Shown: in pieces, positions 10,090-18,149 of the stretch
Numbering within the stretch: the stretch's first letter is position 1
Layout: every line of letters starts with the position of its first letter
From: Orientia tsutsugamushi
GTDB taxonomy: Bacteria; Pseudomonadota; Alphaproteobacteria; Rickettsiales; Rickettsiaceae
DNA length: 64,000 bases
NCBI RefSeq assembly: GCF_900327275.1
Contig: NZ_LS398548.1
Location: 868,001-932,000 of the forward strand
Direction: 5' to 3'
Translations under genes and position numbers: made by a program
The notes under the pieces: generated by a model
What the model was told of the DNA's origin: nothing
The model's database searches: none
The model's input: only the letters and a program-made list of their open reading frames with translations

Positions 10090-11592
10090 TTATATCCAGT
10101 CAGGTATTCCCTCATGGTTAGGAAGCTTTTCAAATACCAATTTTTCTAGTTCTAAGTCTTGAGCTTCTGTTAACATAATCTCATCGTCGCTGTCAATATC
10201 ACTATTAGTTAAGTCATGTTGTTGATTTTCAAGTATCAATCTAATTTGCTCCGCAATGTTTTCAGGCAATTTTTCAGGTTGAGGAACATCTTTCAATACT
10301 AATTTTTCTAGTTCTAAGTCTTGAGCTTCTGTTAACATAATCTCATCGTCGCTGTCAATATCACTATTAGTTAAGTCATGTTGTTGATTTTCAAGTATCA
10401 ATCTAATTTGCTCCGCAATGTTTTCAGGCAATTTTTCAGGTTGAGGAACATCTTTCAATACTAATTTTTCTAGTTCTAAGTCTTGAGCTTCTGTTAACAT
10501 AATCTCATCGTCGCTGTCAATATCACTATTAGTTAAGTCATGTTGTTGATTTTCAAGTATCAATCTAATTTGCTCTGTAATGTTTTCAGGCAATTTTTCA
10601 GATTGAGGTAGATTGCCTTCAGATAGCAATCCAGCATCTCGTAGTTCAACTTCCATTTTATCTTCTATATCAGTTAGGTCATAATGATCAGATTGTATTA
10701 ACTGAATGTCACTGTTGCTTTTTCCATTTTCAGTCTCAATGTCAGTTTTCATAGCAATGAGATTAGGATGTTGTGCTTTATAGTTTTCTATAAATATACC
10801 CATTTTACTACTTAAGCCTGTAAAAAAACTCTTGTTTAAATGATTTAGTTCTATAAGATGATTTATTGCAGATTTCATTTTTGTAACTGCAACTTTGCCT
10901 GACTTATCAAACTTGAACTTGTAAATATCTTCTATACAACCATTAACATCCGAGAACTTATCTGCCATATCAATATGTCCATCTTCTGCAGTGCGCATAA
11001 TAAAAAAACATGCAAATTTGTGTATAAATGGTTTTATACATTCTATAAAATATTCCGCCAAGTATTCTTCTTCAAATCGCTGTGTTAATTCTGTTTTAAA
11101 AATATCGATTGCGCCTGAAGTTATATTTTGTAGTGAAGATGGTGTTATATGTGACAAAACTTTTAAGCAAAGAATTCCTTTACACTGATTCTGAGTATCT
11201 GTTGTTAGCTTTGTTATATTATTTTTAATAGTCTTTTGTAATTTATTATCGTTAAAAAAGTTGGCAAATTTTGATGCTATAAGCTTTGGTTTATCAGACT
11301 GCGATTCTTGATTCATAAGCCATTCAGCTGTTCTTTCGCTTACTTCTTCAACGCAACCATACTTTGTAAAATATTCCTTAAAACATGGAGTTAATTTGGT
11401 TATTAATTTTTGTTTTACAAGTTGCTGATCATACTGCGTTAAGTACGCAATTGCATATTTTATATTAAAGTCTGATGTTTTTATGGTTTGAGTCATAATG
11501 AACAACTTTTGCTGGACATATTCCTGTTGTTCAATTTTAGCTTCCATATTTGTATTAGCATTTTCTATATATTTGAGGATAAAATTTGTCAT
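10090..11592 (-). CDS. 500-aa protein with three F-box-like repeat units, unit A
   Basis: The first ~320 residues are predicted mostly helical, cytosolic in composition and of no family I recognise. Residues 324-485 are three 54-aa repeats. Each holds LPENI(A/T)EQIRLILENQQ, then HDLTNSDIDSDDEIMLTEAQ, then a Glu/Leu-rich link. The LP-x-N-I-x-E-Q-I pattern matches the F-box-like C-termini of the nearby ankyrin proteins (LPINITEQILDTL at 52.9 kb, LPPEVRLMILENL at 57.6 kb). In Orientia ankyrin effectors such segments bind the host SKP1 adaptor. Here they occur without ankyrin repeats and in triplicate, next to acidic stretches. The start at 11592 is preceded by AAGG. It is transcribed opposite to the flanking genes. 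An effector role is inferred; no secretion signal is recognised. Confidence 0.75.
   Translation of the reverse strand: MTNFILKYIENANTNMEAKIEQQEYVQQKLFIMTQTIKTSDFNIKYAIAYLTQYDQQLVKQKLITKLTPCFKEYFTKYGCVEEVSERTAEWLMNQESQSDKPKLIASKFANFFNDNKLQKTIKNNITKLTTDTQNQCKGILCLKVLSHITPSSLQNITSGAIDIFKTELTQRFEEEYLAEYFIECIKPFIHKFACFFIMRTAEDGHIDMADKFSDVNGCIEDIYKFKFDKSGKVAVTKMKSAINHLIELNHLNKSFFTGLSSKMGIFIENYKAQHPNLIAMKTDIETENGKSNSDIQLIQSDHYDLTDIEDKMEVELRDAGLLSEGNLPQSEKLPENITEQIRLILENQQHDLTNSDIDSDDEIMLTEAQDLELEKLVLKDVPQPEKLPENIAEQIRLILENQQHDLTNSDIDSDDEIMLTEAQDLELEKLVLKDVPQPEKLPENIAEQIRLILENQQHDLTNSDIDSDDEIMLTEAQDLELEKLVFEKLPNHEGIPDWI
10138..10623 (-). repeat. Three 162-bp tandem repeats
   Basis: The period is 162 bp (54 codons), set by the repeated TTTTTCTAGT at 10141, 10303 and 10465. 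Units 2 and 3 encode the same residues; unit 1 differs at a few positions at its edge. The same array lies at 29055-29540. High identity between units implies recent expansion or ongoing homogenisation. Confidence 0.9.
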
Positions 11593-12487
11593 ATATTGTT
11601 ACCTTATAGTTTAAAGTTTTTTATATATATTATGAATAATTAAAAAACACAACTAAAAAGTTAAGAAATGTTAAGATTAAGCTCTAATTTATCACAAGTT
11701 CGATATAAGTGAAATAATGAGAAGCAGGAAGAATAAGAGTTACAGTGATAGATTTATAAAAAAATAAAAATAAAGAAGAAATATAAACACTGATAGAATA
11801 ACTCTAAAAAACAAGAAGAACTGCTATGATTTCTATAGTTAAGTTTTTTTCCTAATAGAGGATTTCAGTAAGCATTTAAACAAAAGAAGTACAAAAATAC
11901 TATGTTACGCCATACATAGGTATTAAAGAGATATAACACTTATTCTTCTTAAGTTTTGCTGTATTTCTTATATCTAACTTATGTTTAAACAGTTATTTAA
12001 CAGAGCAGTATTACAACTTGAGAAGATCTTAATTCGATAGAGAAAAAAGATTTTGACTTAGTTAATACAGCACTTGATTTTTATATTTGTGATATTATGG
12101 GTCGTTTTAAAGACGTGCTCGAACCTGATGTTTAAATTAAGAGCAATAAGATAAGTTCAGAACTTTTTCAGTTAATATACTAAATTATCAAAGTCTTTTT
12201 TTATAACTCAGAATCAATTGTATATCTAATTTTGAAGGATATTTTGTTTTTTTAGATGTAAATAACAATGCGACAATTTCGCATCTACTTTAAAAAAGAT
12301 GAAAAATTTTTCATAATTATGACAAAAAGTCATGTACTGATAAAAATCTAAATGATACTGTATACCTGATATTATCTGAGATTCAAGATTTAGATAATAT
12401 TTAGCTAGAGATTAAAGACGATAAACTAGAAATTTTCTTTTTAATCTCTAGGAAGCAATTTAATAATTTAAATAGCAGGAGGATTCT
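11593..12487. other. 895-bp intergenic region, decayed small gene and dispersed repeat
   Basis: No intact gene. A short readable stretch near 12040-12136 encodes SIEKKDFDLVNTALDFYICD followed by IMGRFKDVLEPDV and a stop, with a separate MFKQLFNRAVLQLEKI in another frame just upstream. This looks like a small decayed gene of unknown family. The 139-bp repeat lies at 12272-12410. The motif AGTTCGATATAAG occurs at about 11698 and also at about 9848, flanking the 500-aa gene. Confidence 0.5.
12272..12410 (+). repeat. 139-bp dispersed repeat, second location
   Basis: Copy of 9281-9419, ending about 80 bp before the kinase-like gene at 12488. Its position could place it in the leader of that gene, but the sister copy next to dam has no such neighbour. 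Confidence 0.6.
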
Positions 12488-13216
12488 ATGCCTATTGAAG
12501 ACGAAGGTCAAAATAAAATCAATAAATTAACCGAAAAATTATCCACAGAGGGAATTAATAGCACAACAATAAAACAGATAGATAGTGAAATGCAAAAACT
12601 ATACTGCCAGCTAGAGGAATCTGAGCAAGTAAGCATAAATTGCATAGAGTGGATACAATATTTTAGGCTAATAGTAAATAACTACGACAGAAAAAAAGTA
12701 AATATAATAGCTTCTCTAAATGGAATGATTTTTTTATTTAGACAATACATAGCATCAACGAATGTAAGGATTGAAACATTTAATATAGAACCGCTAATAA
12801 ATAATACCGTTATCAGAATGAGGAAAAATTTTGAGAATGAGAATATAAATCTAAATGTTCAAAATGACATAAAGCCGATTCTGATTGGAGACAGTTTCAG
12901 AATAAAAGCAGTAATAAGCCAGTTAATTGGTAGTGCGGTTATAAATAGTAGCAAGAATAGCAAGATTATTGTCAACGTCAATCAGAATTCAGAAATATTA
13001 CAATTTATAGTACAAAACATAGAACTAAGCACTTCTAAAGAAAAATTAGAAAAAATAAATGCTGAACTAGAGAATACGAATTTGGTAATGTATCAAGAAC
13101 TAGGAGAAGGATTAGCATTTATAAAACATCTTACACATCAGATGAAAGGAAATCTACGAGTTAAAGAGCAAAATAATTATGTAACTTTTTCATTTGATGT
13201 ACCAACAATAGTTTGA
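12488..13216 (+). CDS. Soluble histidine-kinase-like ATPase-domain protein, 242 aa
   Basis: The C-terminal half resembles the HATPase_c fold: an N-box-like DSFRIKAVISQLIGSAV at about residues 131-147 and a G2-like GEGLAFIKHLTHQMKGNL at about 208-225. The G1 box has lost its D-x-G-x-G signature (reads QNIELSTSKEKL). No transmembrane segment, sensor domain or conserved phospho-accepting His with its E/D neighbour is visible. It therefore looks like a degenerate kinase without autophosphorylation, perhaps a binding partner or decoy. AGGAGG six bases before the ATG is a strong ribosome-binding site. It is followed 21 bp later by a paralogue and then by an HD gene, a three-gene cassette. Confidence 0.65.
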   Translation: MPIEDEGQNKINKLTEKLSTEGINSTTIKQIDSEMQKLYCQLEESEQVSINCIEWIQYFRLIVNNYDRKKVNIIASLNGMIFLFRQYIASTNVRIETFNIEPLINNTVIRMRKNFENENINLNVQNDIKPILIGDSFRIKAVISQLIGSAVINSSKNSKIIVNVNQNSEILQFIVQNIELSTSKEKLEKINAELENTNLVMYQELGEGLAFIKHLTHQMKGNLRVKEQNNYVTFSFDVPTIV

Positions 13217-13237
13217 ATTATTCTTTAGGAGAATGCT

Positions 13238-14095
13238 ATGAAAGAAAAGAAGAAAACAATTAACAAATGGATGGTACAAATTCCTCCAATACCAATTACG
13301 TTGGTGAATGGAGAGAGTGAGAATATCGATGAATATATGGAAATAATAACAAAGCTAAGAAAAGCGAAGTATCAGGTCGAGGCAGCTGAATCATTGAAAG
13401 AATATTGTACAGATTTAATACAGGAGATTAAATATAGATTTAATATTGCAACGAGTGAAATTGTAAGGCTAGCAAGCGAGATCATGTTAAATGATTCGAA
13501 AAACAAAGATAAGCTGGAAACAATATTAAATCGATCAGCAAATCTCCAAGGGTACTGTAACGATGTAGTTTACACGCTTAGAAGCGAAATTGAGAATGAA
13601 AATTTATGTTTAAAAAAATTTAGCATACAAAAGCTAGTAAAGGATGCCGTTAGGCGACTAGAAGACATTGCAAAAGAGAAAGATATAAAAATTAATTACA
13701 ATTTTCAGTACAAAATGAAGGATATTGTGATTGGAAATAGTGATCACTTACAAGCTATATTAAGTCAATTAATAGGGAGCGTCATTAGATTTAATCGCAG
13801 CTGCCAGGTTATAATTACAGTTCATTTGTTTACTGTAAAAAATTATATAAAAAGCGATAACATACTACAATTTAGAATACACGATACAGGAAGCAGTATT
13901 TCAAAAGAAAAATTAGGGAATATAAAAGCTAAATTAGCTGATTTTGAGTTGGTACGAGACTATCCACTAATGCTTGAATCAGGATTATGGTTTGTAAATT
14001 ACCTTATTAATCAACTTAATGGAGAAATGGAAATAGAAAGCGAAAAAGACAAGTTTACAACCATTACTTGCAATATTCCAGTACAACTTTTTTAA
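13238..14095 (+). CDS. Soluble histidine-kinase-like ATPase-domain protein, 285 aa, unit A
   Basis: Paralogue of the preceding gene. It has a helical N-terminus (about 1-120), then the ATPase-like half: KKFSIQKLVKDAVRRLEDIA, N-box-like NSDHLQAILSQLIGSVI, G1-like FRIHDTGSSISKEKL and a G2-like SGLWFVNYLINQLNGEMEIE. The G1 box reads GSSIS because of an A at 13895; unit B has the canonical GSGIS. No transmembrane segment or clear H-box is seen. AGGAG seven bases before the ATG supports the start. Probably co-translated with 12488. Whether it binds ATP is uncertain. Confidence 0.65.
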   Translation: MKEKKKTINKWMVQIPPIPITLVNGESENIDEYMEIITKLRKAKYQVEAAESLKEYCTDLIQEIKYRFNIATSEIVRLASEIMLNDSKNKDKLETILNRSANLQGYCNDVVYTLRSEIENENLCLKKFSIQKLVKDAVRRLEDIAKEKDIKINYNFQYKMKDIVIGNSDHLQAILSQLIGSVIRFNRSCQVIITVHLFTVKNYIKSDNILQFRIHDTGSSISKEKLGNIKAKLADFELVRDYPLMLESGLWFVNYLINQLNGEMEIESEKDKFTTITCNIPVQLF

Positions 14096-14195
14096 TCAAA
14101 TTAATTCGCTTCTTTCACACTTTTTATCTGAGACTGAAGTATATAAAAAGTTTAATTTATTGTATAATTTATTAAAGATTATTTAGAGATGAAAA

Positions 14196-14771
14196 ATGAT
14201 AGACTTTTATAGCGAAAGCTTACTAAATAAGCTGTTTGAAACCAACGTAAGATTTGACACTAAAATTGATCTTGATAAAGTTGAAAAAGCAATATTTTAT
14301 GCCCAAAAATATCATGGTCAGCAAAAGAGAGATACAGGAGAACTATACTACACACATCCATTAGAAGTAGCTTATATGGTATCAGACTACAGCTTTGAAA
14401 CAGATACGATTATTACAGCAATACTACATGATACTATCGAAGACACAACACTAACCAAAGAAAAGATTGTTAAGGTATTCGGTAGAAAAATTGCGGAACA
14501 GGTTTCAGATCTCACCAGGATTAAGGATAATAAAAAAATCAGTTCTAGAGAGATGATTCAAACATTTTATAGACAAAATAAAACAGAACTATTATTAATT
14601 AAGCTTTTCGACCGATTCCATAATATTCAGACTGTATCAATAAAACCTTATGAAAAAAGACAAGAAATCATACTAGAAACGCAGCAAGAATTTATACCTC
14701 TTGCTGAATATCTTAAATTACCAGAAATTGCTATAGAGCTAAATAAATACTGTAAGCTGTATGCTACCTAA
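14196..14771 (+). CDS. Stand-alone HD-domain (p)ppGpp-hydrolase-like protein, 191 aa, unit A second gene
   Basis: It retains the hydrolase-domain signatures: RDTGELYYTHPLEVAYMV at about residues 46-63 and ILHDTIEDT near 77-85, then SDLTRIKDNKKI and a helical C-terminus. Unlike the copy at 6477 it keeps the Gly of the R-x-x-G-E segment. No synthetase domain follows. TATAAT lies at 14163-14168, so it may have its own promoter besides read-through from the kinase-like genes. Inferred role: lowering (p)ppGpp. A copy with identical residues sits at 33113. Confidence 0.72.
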   Translation: MIDFYSESLLNKLFETNVRFDTKIDLDKVEKAIFYAQKYHGQQKRDTGELYYTHPLEVAYMVSDYSFETDTIITAILHDTIEDTTLTKEKIVKVFGRKIAEQVSDLTRIKDNKKISSREMIQTFYRQNKTELLLIKLFDRFHNIQTVSIKPYEKRQEIILETQQEFIPLAEYLKLPEIAIELNKYCKLYAT

Positions 14772-14857
14772 TAAACTAAAGTTTAATAGGTGGTTAATGT
14801 AGTGAATTGCAGAAATTAAAATTCAATAAGAGAATGTTCATGTAGGTTATTTTATTG

Positions 14858-14863
14858 TATAAT
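14858..14863 (+). promoter_or_regulatory. -10 box upstream of the Rpn gene
   Basis: TATAAT 30 bp before the ATG at 14893, with TTCATG/TGTAGG upstream but no clear -35. A similar leader occurs before 33810. Confidence 0.4.
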
Positions 14864-14892
14864 TTAAAAAGAATAGAAAATATGAAAAATAT

Positions 14893-15903
14893 ATGCATTT
14901 ATCAAGATTTTTAGATCCAAAGAATGATGTAGCATTTAAAAAGATATTTGGATCAGAAAAAAACAAGGACATACTAATACATTTTCTGAACGATATATTG
15001 TTGTTTGAAGGGAATAGAAAAATAATAGAAGTAGAGTTTTTAGGAACGATATTAGATGCAGACATAGCGTCTAAAAAAGAATCAATAGTAGATGTTTTGT
15101 GTAAAGATAAAAACGGTGCGCAATATATAATAGAAATGCAAGTAGATCCTACACAAGGATTTGAAAAAAGAGCACAGTATTATGCCGCAAAAGCATATGG
15201 TAGGCAACCAAATAGAGGGAAGGAAGGAAAATACTCAGACCTAAAGGAGGTTATATTTATAGCTATAGCAGATTATAAATTGTTTCCAAATAAAGAAGAC
15301 TATATATCAAGGCATGTAATATTGGATAAAAAGACATATGAGCATGATCTAAAGGACTTTTCATTTACCTTTATAGAATTACCAAAATTTAAAAAAAATA
15401 GAGTGGAAGAGTTAAATGATATAACAGAGAAGTGGTGCTATTTTTTTAAACATGCAAAAGAAACAACATTAGATGGATATAATAAAATAATAGGTGAAGA
15501 TTTAATAATAAAAAGAGCGTATGAGGCATTAGATCAGTTTAATTGGAGTGAAGACGAACTAATAACCTATGAACAAGAGTTAAAGCGTATATGGGATAAT
15601 AAAGCAGTAGAAGATTATAAACTCGAACGCGCTAAAGCTGAAGGTAAAGCTGAAGGTAAAGCTGAAGGTAAAGCTGAAGGTAAAGCTGAAGGTAAAGCTG
15701 AAGGCATAAAGCTAGGTGAGATTAAAGGTAAAGCTGAAGGCATAAAGCTAGGTGAGATTAAAGGTAAAGCTGAAGGTGAAGCTAAAGCAAAAAAAGATTT
15801 TGCAATAAAATTATTGAAATCTGAATTATCAGTTGAGACAATTGCTGAATATACGGATTTATCAATACAAGAAGTATTAAATTTAAAAAATAGTGTAAAA
15901 TAA
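14893..15903 (+). CDS. Rpn-family PD-(D/E)XK nuclease (transposase-like), 336 aa, unit A
   Basis: The family start is clear: FLDPKNDVAFKKIFGSEKNK. The nuclease core follows, with IVDVLCKDKNGAQYIIEMQV at about residues 65-84, which supplies the D and the E-x-Q of the PD-(D/E)XK fold. From about residue 245 there is a run of KAEG and IKLGEIKG units, then a conserved tail (IAEYTDLSIQEVLNLKNS). Rpn proteins of enterobacteria cleave DNA and promote RecA-independent recombination. The number and order of the AEG units differ in unit B. The start is placed at 14893; the ATG at 14881 is in another frame. A hairpin at 15914-15944 follows. Confidence 0.8.
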   Translation: MHLSRFLDPKNDVAFKKIFGSEKNKDILIHFLNDILLFEGNRKIIEVEFLGTILDADIASKKESIVDVLCKDKNGAQYIIEMQVDPTQGFEKRAQYYAAKAYGRQPNRGKEGKYSDLKEVIFIAIADYKLFPNKEDYISRHVILDKKTYEHDLKDFSFTFIELPKFKKNRVEELNDITEKWCYFFKHAKETTLDGYNKIIGEDLIIKRAYEALDQFNWSEDELITYEQELKRIWDNKAVEDYKLERAKAEGKAEGKAEGKAEGKAEGKAEGIKLGEIKGKAEGIKLGEIKGKAEGEAKAKKDFAIKLLKSELSVETIAEYTDLSIQEVLNLKNSVK

Positions 15904-15913
15904 TAATGAATAT

Positions 15914-15944
15914 ACAACACAAAATCTTACTTTTGATGTGTTGT
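15914..15944. terminator. Hairpin after the Rpn gene, unit A
   Basis: ACAACAC pairs with GTGTTGT around a loop containing a T-run; extra A:T pairs extend it. It lies 11 bp past the stop. It may end transcription from both sides. Unit B has the same hairpin at 34843-34873. Confidence 0.45.
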
Positions 15945-15970
15945 ATGCTACTTCTATTAGATGCTTTATA

Positions 15971-16246
15971 TCACACTACAAGTTCTATACTATACTGAAC
16001 ATTGAGAAGGCCATTCTTTAAGGCATAAATGTCCTTAACATGACCGCACCATTCTTGACGAAAGCTATTCCATTTTAATCCATGAAGGCGAATGTGGCGC
16101 TTAGTGTTTTCATCTAGTTCAGAGGCAAATTTTAAAATCACAGCAGCTTTATTTTGCTGTTCTTTATCAAAAATATCTTTACCGATTGTAGTCCAATGAT
16201 CTTGAACATTTTGATGTAAAGATAGCTGGTTCAAAAAAAGTAGCAT
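15971..16246 (-). pseudogene. traD: Ti-type TraD fragment
   Basis: It is the C-terminal half of the 151-aa TraD at 36549-37004: IGKDIFDKEQQNKAAVILKF, then RLHGLKWNSFRQEWCGHVKD. The N-terminal TraD core is missing and replaced by unrelated residues (MLLFLNQLSL). It lies beyond a full-length but broken traD at 17541, so it is a leftover of an additional copy. Confidence 0.75.
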
Positions 16247-16289
16247 TGTTTTTTGAACTCTAAGATTTAAGACTATATCTCTTAATGTT

Positions 16290-16430
16290 TAGGAATATTT
16301 TTTGATATAGTCCATAATCCAGAATAAATCTTATGTTAAATGTTAAAACATTTTTGCTGACACATTCTTAACTTATGAACATGTGATTCTCTGTACCTTG
16401 ATTCTAATGAAAAAATAGTTGCAAGCTAAA
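16290..16430 (-). pseudogene. Remnant of F-type traD 5' end
   Basis: Scattered similarity to the start of the coupling-protein gene at 46.68-46.84 kb, notably TAGTCCATAATCCAGAAT and CATTCTTAACTTATGA. A shorter trace of the same kind lies at about 34985-35025. Both show that the traD(F) end once abutted these loci. Confidence 0.45.
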
Positions 16431-16527
16431 TCGACAAGATTGAAATATTACTGTGACTTGGATATGTGAACAGTGTATAACATAACTGTCTTATTTAGTG
16501 TTTTAGCTATTACATTGCATAATTATA

Positions 16528-16558
16528 TTGACAACTATTAGTAAATGCATGTTATAAT
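16528..16558 (+). promoter_or_regulatory. Near-consensus sigma-70 promoter
   Basis: TTGACA at 16528-16533 and TATAAT at 16553-16558 are both perfect hexamers, with a longer than ideal 19-bp spacer. The in-frame ATG at 16545 lies inside the promoter, so translation should start at 16590. Confidence 0.6.
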
Positions 16559-16589
16559 ACAAAATATAGAGATTAAGCAAGGTATTATA

Positions 16590-17483
16590 ATGAATCCTTT
16601 TTCAATAGCAGCAGCTAAAGCACTATCATTTGCCACTGAATCTATGAGCGATGCAGTTGAATGCGTTAACAAAATTATGTTGAATTCTGTGAGTGCTAAC
16701 TGTAATGTGACTACATTTAGGAAAATACCTCCAGCTGACGAGTTGTTCGCCAGTACAGACAGTATACTTGCATGTAATAGTAGCAAGATAGATCCATATA
16801 GATATCTCGGCAATACTATGGATTCAATTCGTATGTTTGGAATAACATATAATCCTGACCTTCTTCATGAGTGTACAGGTCAGGAAGTATTAACATCGAG
16901 TAATGCTATATCGTGTGAAAAAAATGAGTTACTATATGAACATAATGTTCCAAATTATGATGATAGTATCCAGAACACTGTAGTTAGATACTGTATTAGC
17001 TCTTGCAAAATAATCAACTGCAACTTGATCAAGCTGAAAGAATTTTGCTCTGGCATGGGGTGTGATAATTATGATAATACTACCTATAGCAGTGTAAATT
17101 TTGTTAATGTTACAACTAGTCCTGAAGAGGAAAATTTTTTCACTTCTGCTACAGCAACAGTAGCAGGTGTAATAGTTCCATGGATAGTGCCAACAGTACT
17201 AGCAGTTTCTGGAGGTATAGCATTATATGGAATATATCATTTGCGCTCCTCAAAAAATAAAACCAGTTCTTTGCCTGTAAACAGTGTAGACGTAGGTACA
17301 AATGCTAATACTAGTGTTAAAAATTTAAATGCAGAAAAAATTTCAACAGATTTCCTAGATAATGATGCACAAGCACATCTTTATGAAGATCTAAAAACAT
17401 ATAAATGTGAAGAAGCAGCATATGATGACACTGCACTGCCAATATCAGGTGGTCAAGATGCAATAAGGGCTGAGGCTGTATAA
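16590..17483 (+). CDS. Cys-rich single-pass membrane protein, 297 aa, unknown
   Basis: The start at 16590 is chosen because a promoter overlaps the upstream ATG and AAGG lies eight bases before it. Residues 1-175 contain about ten cysteines, including CTGQEV, CISSCKIINCNLIK and CSGMGCDN. One hydrophobic segment follows (VAGVIVPWIVPTVLAVSGGI, about residues 187-210), then a ~75-aa acidic tail ending in an E-D-A-rich stretch. No signal peptide or known family is seen. It occupies the slot between Rpn and traD that in unit B holds a TPR protein, so it is variable cargo. A surface protein or effector is possible but unproven. Confidence 0.6.
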   Translation: MNPFSIAAAKALSFATESMSDAVECVNKIMLNSVSANCNVTTFRKIPPADELFASTDSILACNSSKIDPYRYLGNTMDSIRMFGITYNPDLLHECTGQEVLTSSNAISCEKNELLYEHNVPNYDDSIQNTVVRYCISSCKIINCNLIKLKEFCSGMGCDNYDNTTYSSVNFVNVTTSPEEENFFTSATATVAGVIVPWIVPTVLAVSGGIALYGIYHLRSSKNKTSSLPVNSVDVGTNANTSVKNLNAEKISTDFLDNDAQAHLYEDLKTYKCEEAAYDDTALPISGGQDAIRAEAV

Positions 17484-17540
17484 CAATATTCTCTATACCT
17501 CTATCATAATCTTTATTATTAATAGATACTTTTTTCTTAT

Positions 17541-17997
17541 TTAAGATATAAGTTCTAAATTATATTGAACATTGAGAAGGCCATTCTTTAAGGCCTCAAT
17601 GTCCTTAACATGGCCGCACCATTCTTGACGAAAACTGTTCCATTTTAAGCCATGAAGGTGAATGTGGCGCTTAGTGTTTTCGTCTGGTTCAGAGGTGAAT
17701 TTTAAAATCACAGCAGCTTTATTTTGCTGTTCTTTATCAAAAATATCTTTACCTATTGTAGTCCAATTGATCCTGAACATTTGGATGTTGTGTTAAAGTT
17801 TCTTTTAGTGAAACAATTGCACCAAATAAAGTATTTGTTGATAAGTGATCAAGCTTAGCTTTAGCAACTAATCCACCCATTTCGATAAGACGTCGAGTAC
17901 GCATTTTACGTTCTTTAATTTTAAGGTTAACCTCATCCATGATTAGCCTAGCCTTTTTTTGTTGAAGAGTAATTTTTTGCTGCATAAGATTTGCCAT
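17541..17997 (-). pseudogene. traD: Ti-type TraD, frameshifted (unit A)
   Basis: The N-terminal part is the TraD core: MANLMQQKITLQQKKARLIM, IKERKMRTRRLIEMGGLVAK. The C-terminal part carries KDIFDKEQQNKAAVILKF and LHGLKWNSFRQEWCGHVKD. One extra T near 17767 breaks the frame relative to the intact copy at 36549. TraD of Ti-type systems assists the TraA relaxase at the origin of transfer. It is divergent from traA, as in Ti plasmids. Confidence 0.8.
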
Positions 17998-18066
17998 GTT
18001 AGTAATTCAGAAAGATAAAAAAAATCAGGCAAGAATATATCAAAATAAAATCCCAGTAAAGAAAAA

Positions 18067-18080
18067 AAACCGCGCCTACC
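18067..18080. other. Possible relaxase nick-region sequence, unit A
   Basis: AAACCGCGCCTACC is a GC-rich island in AT-rich DNA between divergent traD and traA. It resembles the MOB-Q nick consensus (AAGTGCGCCCT), with a base missing and two changes. The same sequence is at 37073-37086. Weak evidence. Confidence 0.25.
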
Positions 18081-18149
18081 AAACCAACATCAAATAATTA
18101 TAGTCAAAAAAACGTGAATTCAAGGTTAGAAGCTTCATTGAAAAATAAG

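Noticed and set aside
10991-11188. Plus-strand 65-aa ORF inside the 500-aa gene, present in both units.
   Set aside because: It is antisense to a better-supported gene, and its identity follows from the identical block.
12488-13216. Calling this a true sensor histidine kinase.
   Set aside because: There is no sensor or membrane segment, the G1 box is degenerate, and no H-box is seen.
15640-15780. Short regular repeats that could suggest a CRISPR array.
   Set aside because: The 12-bp units have no unique spacers and encode the KAEG tract of an Rpn protein.
15615-15920. Open minus-strand frames opposite the Rpn repeat tracts (Pro/Ser/Ala-rich), also at 34532 and 44750.
   Set aside because: They are shadows of the repeated AEG codons, without ribosome-binding sites or family features.
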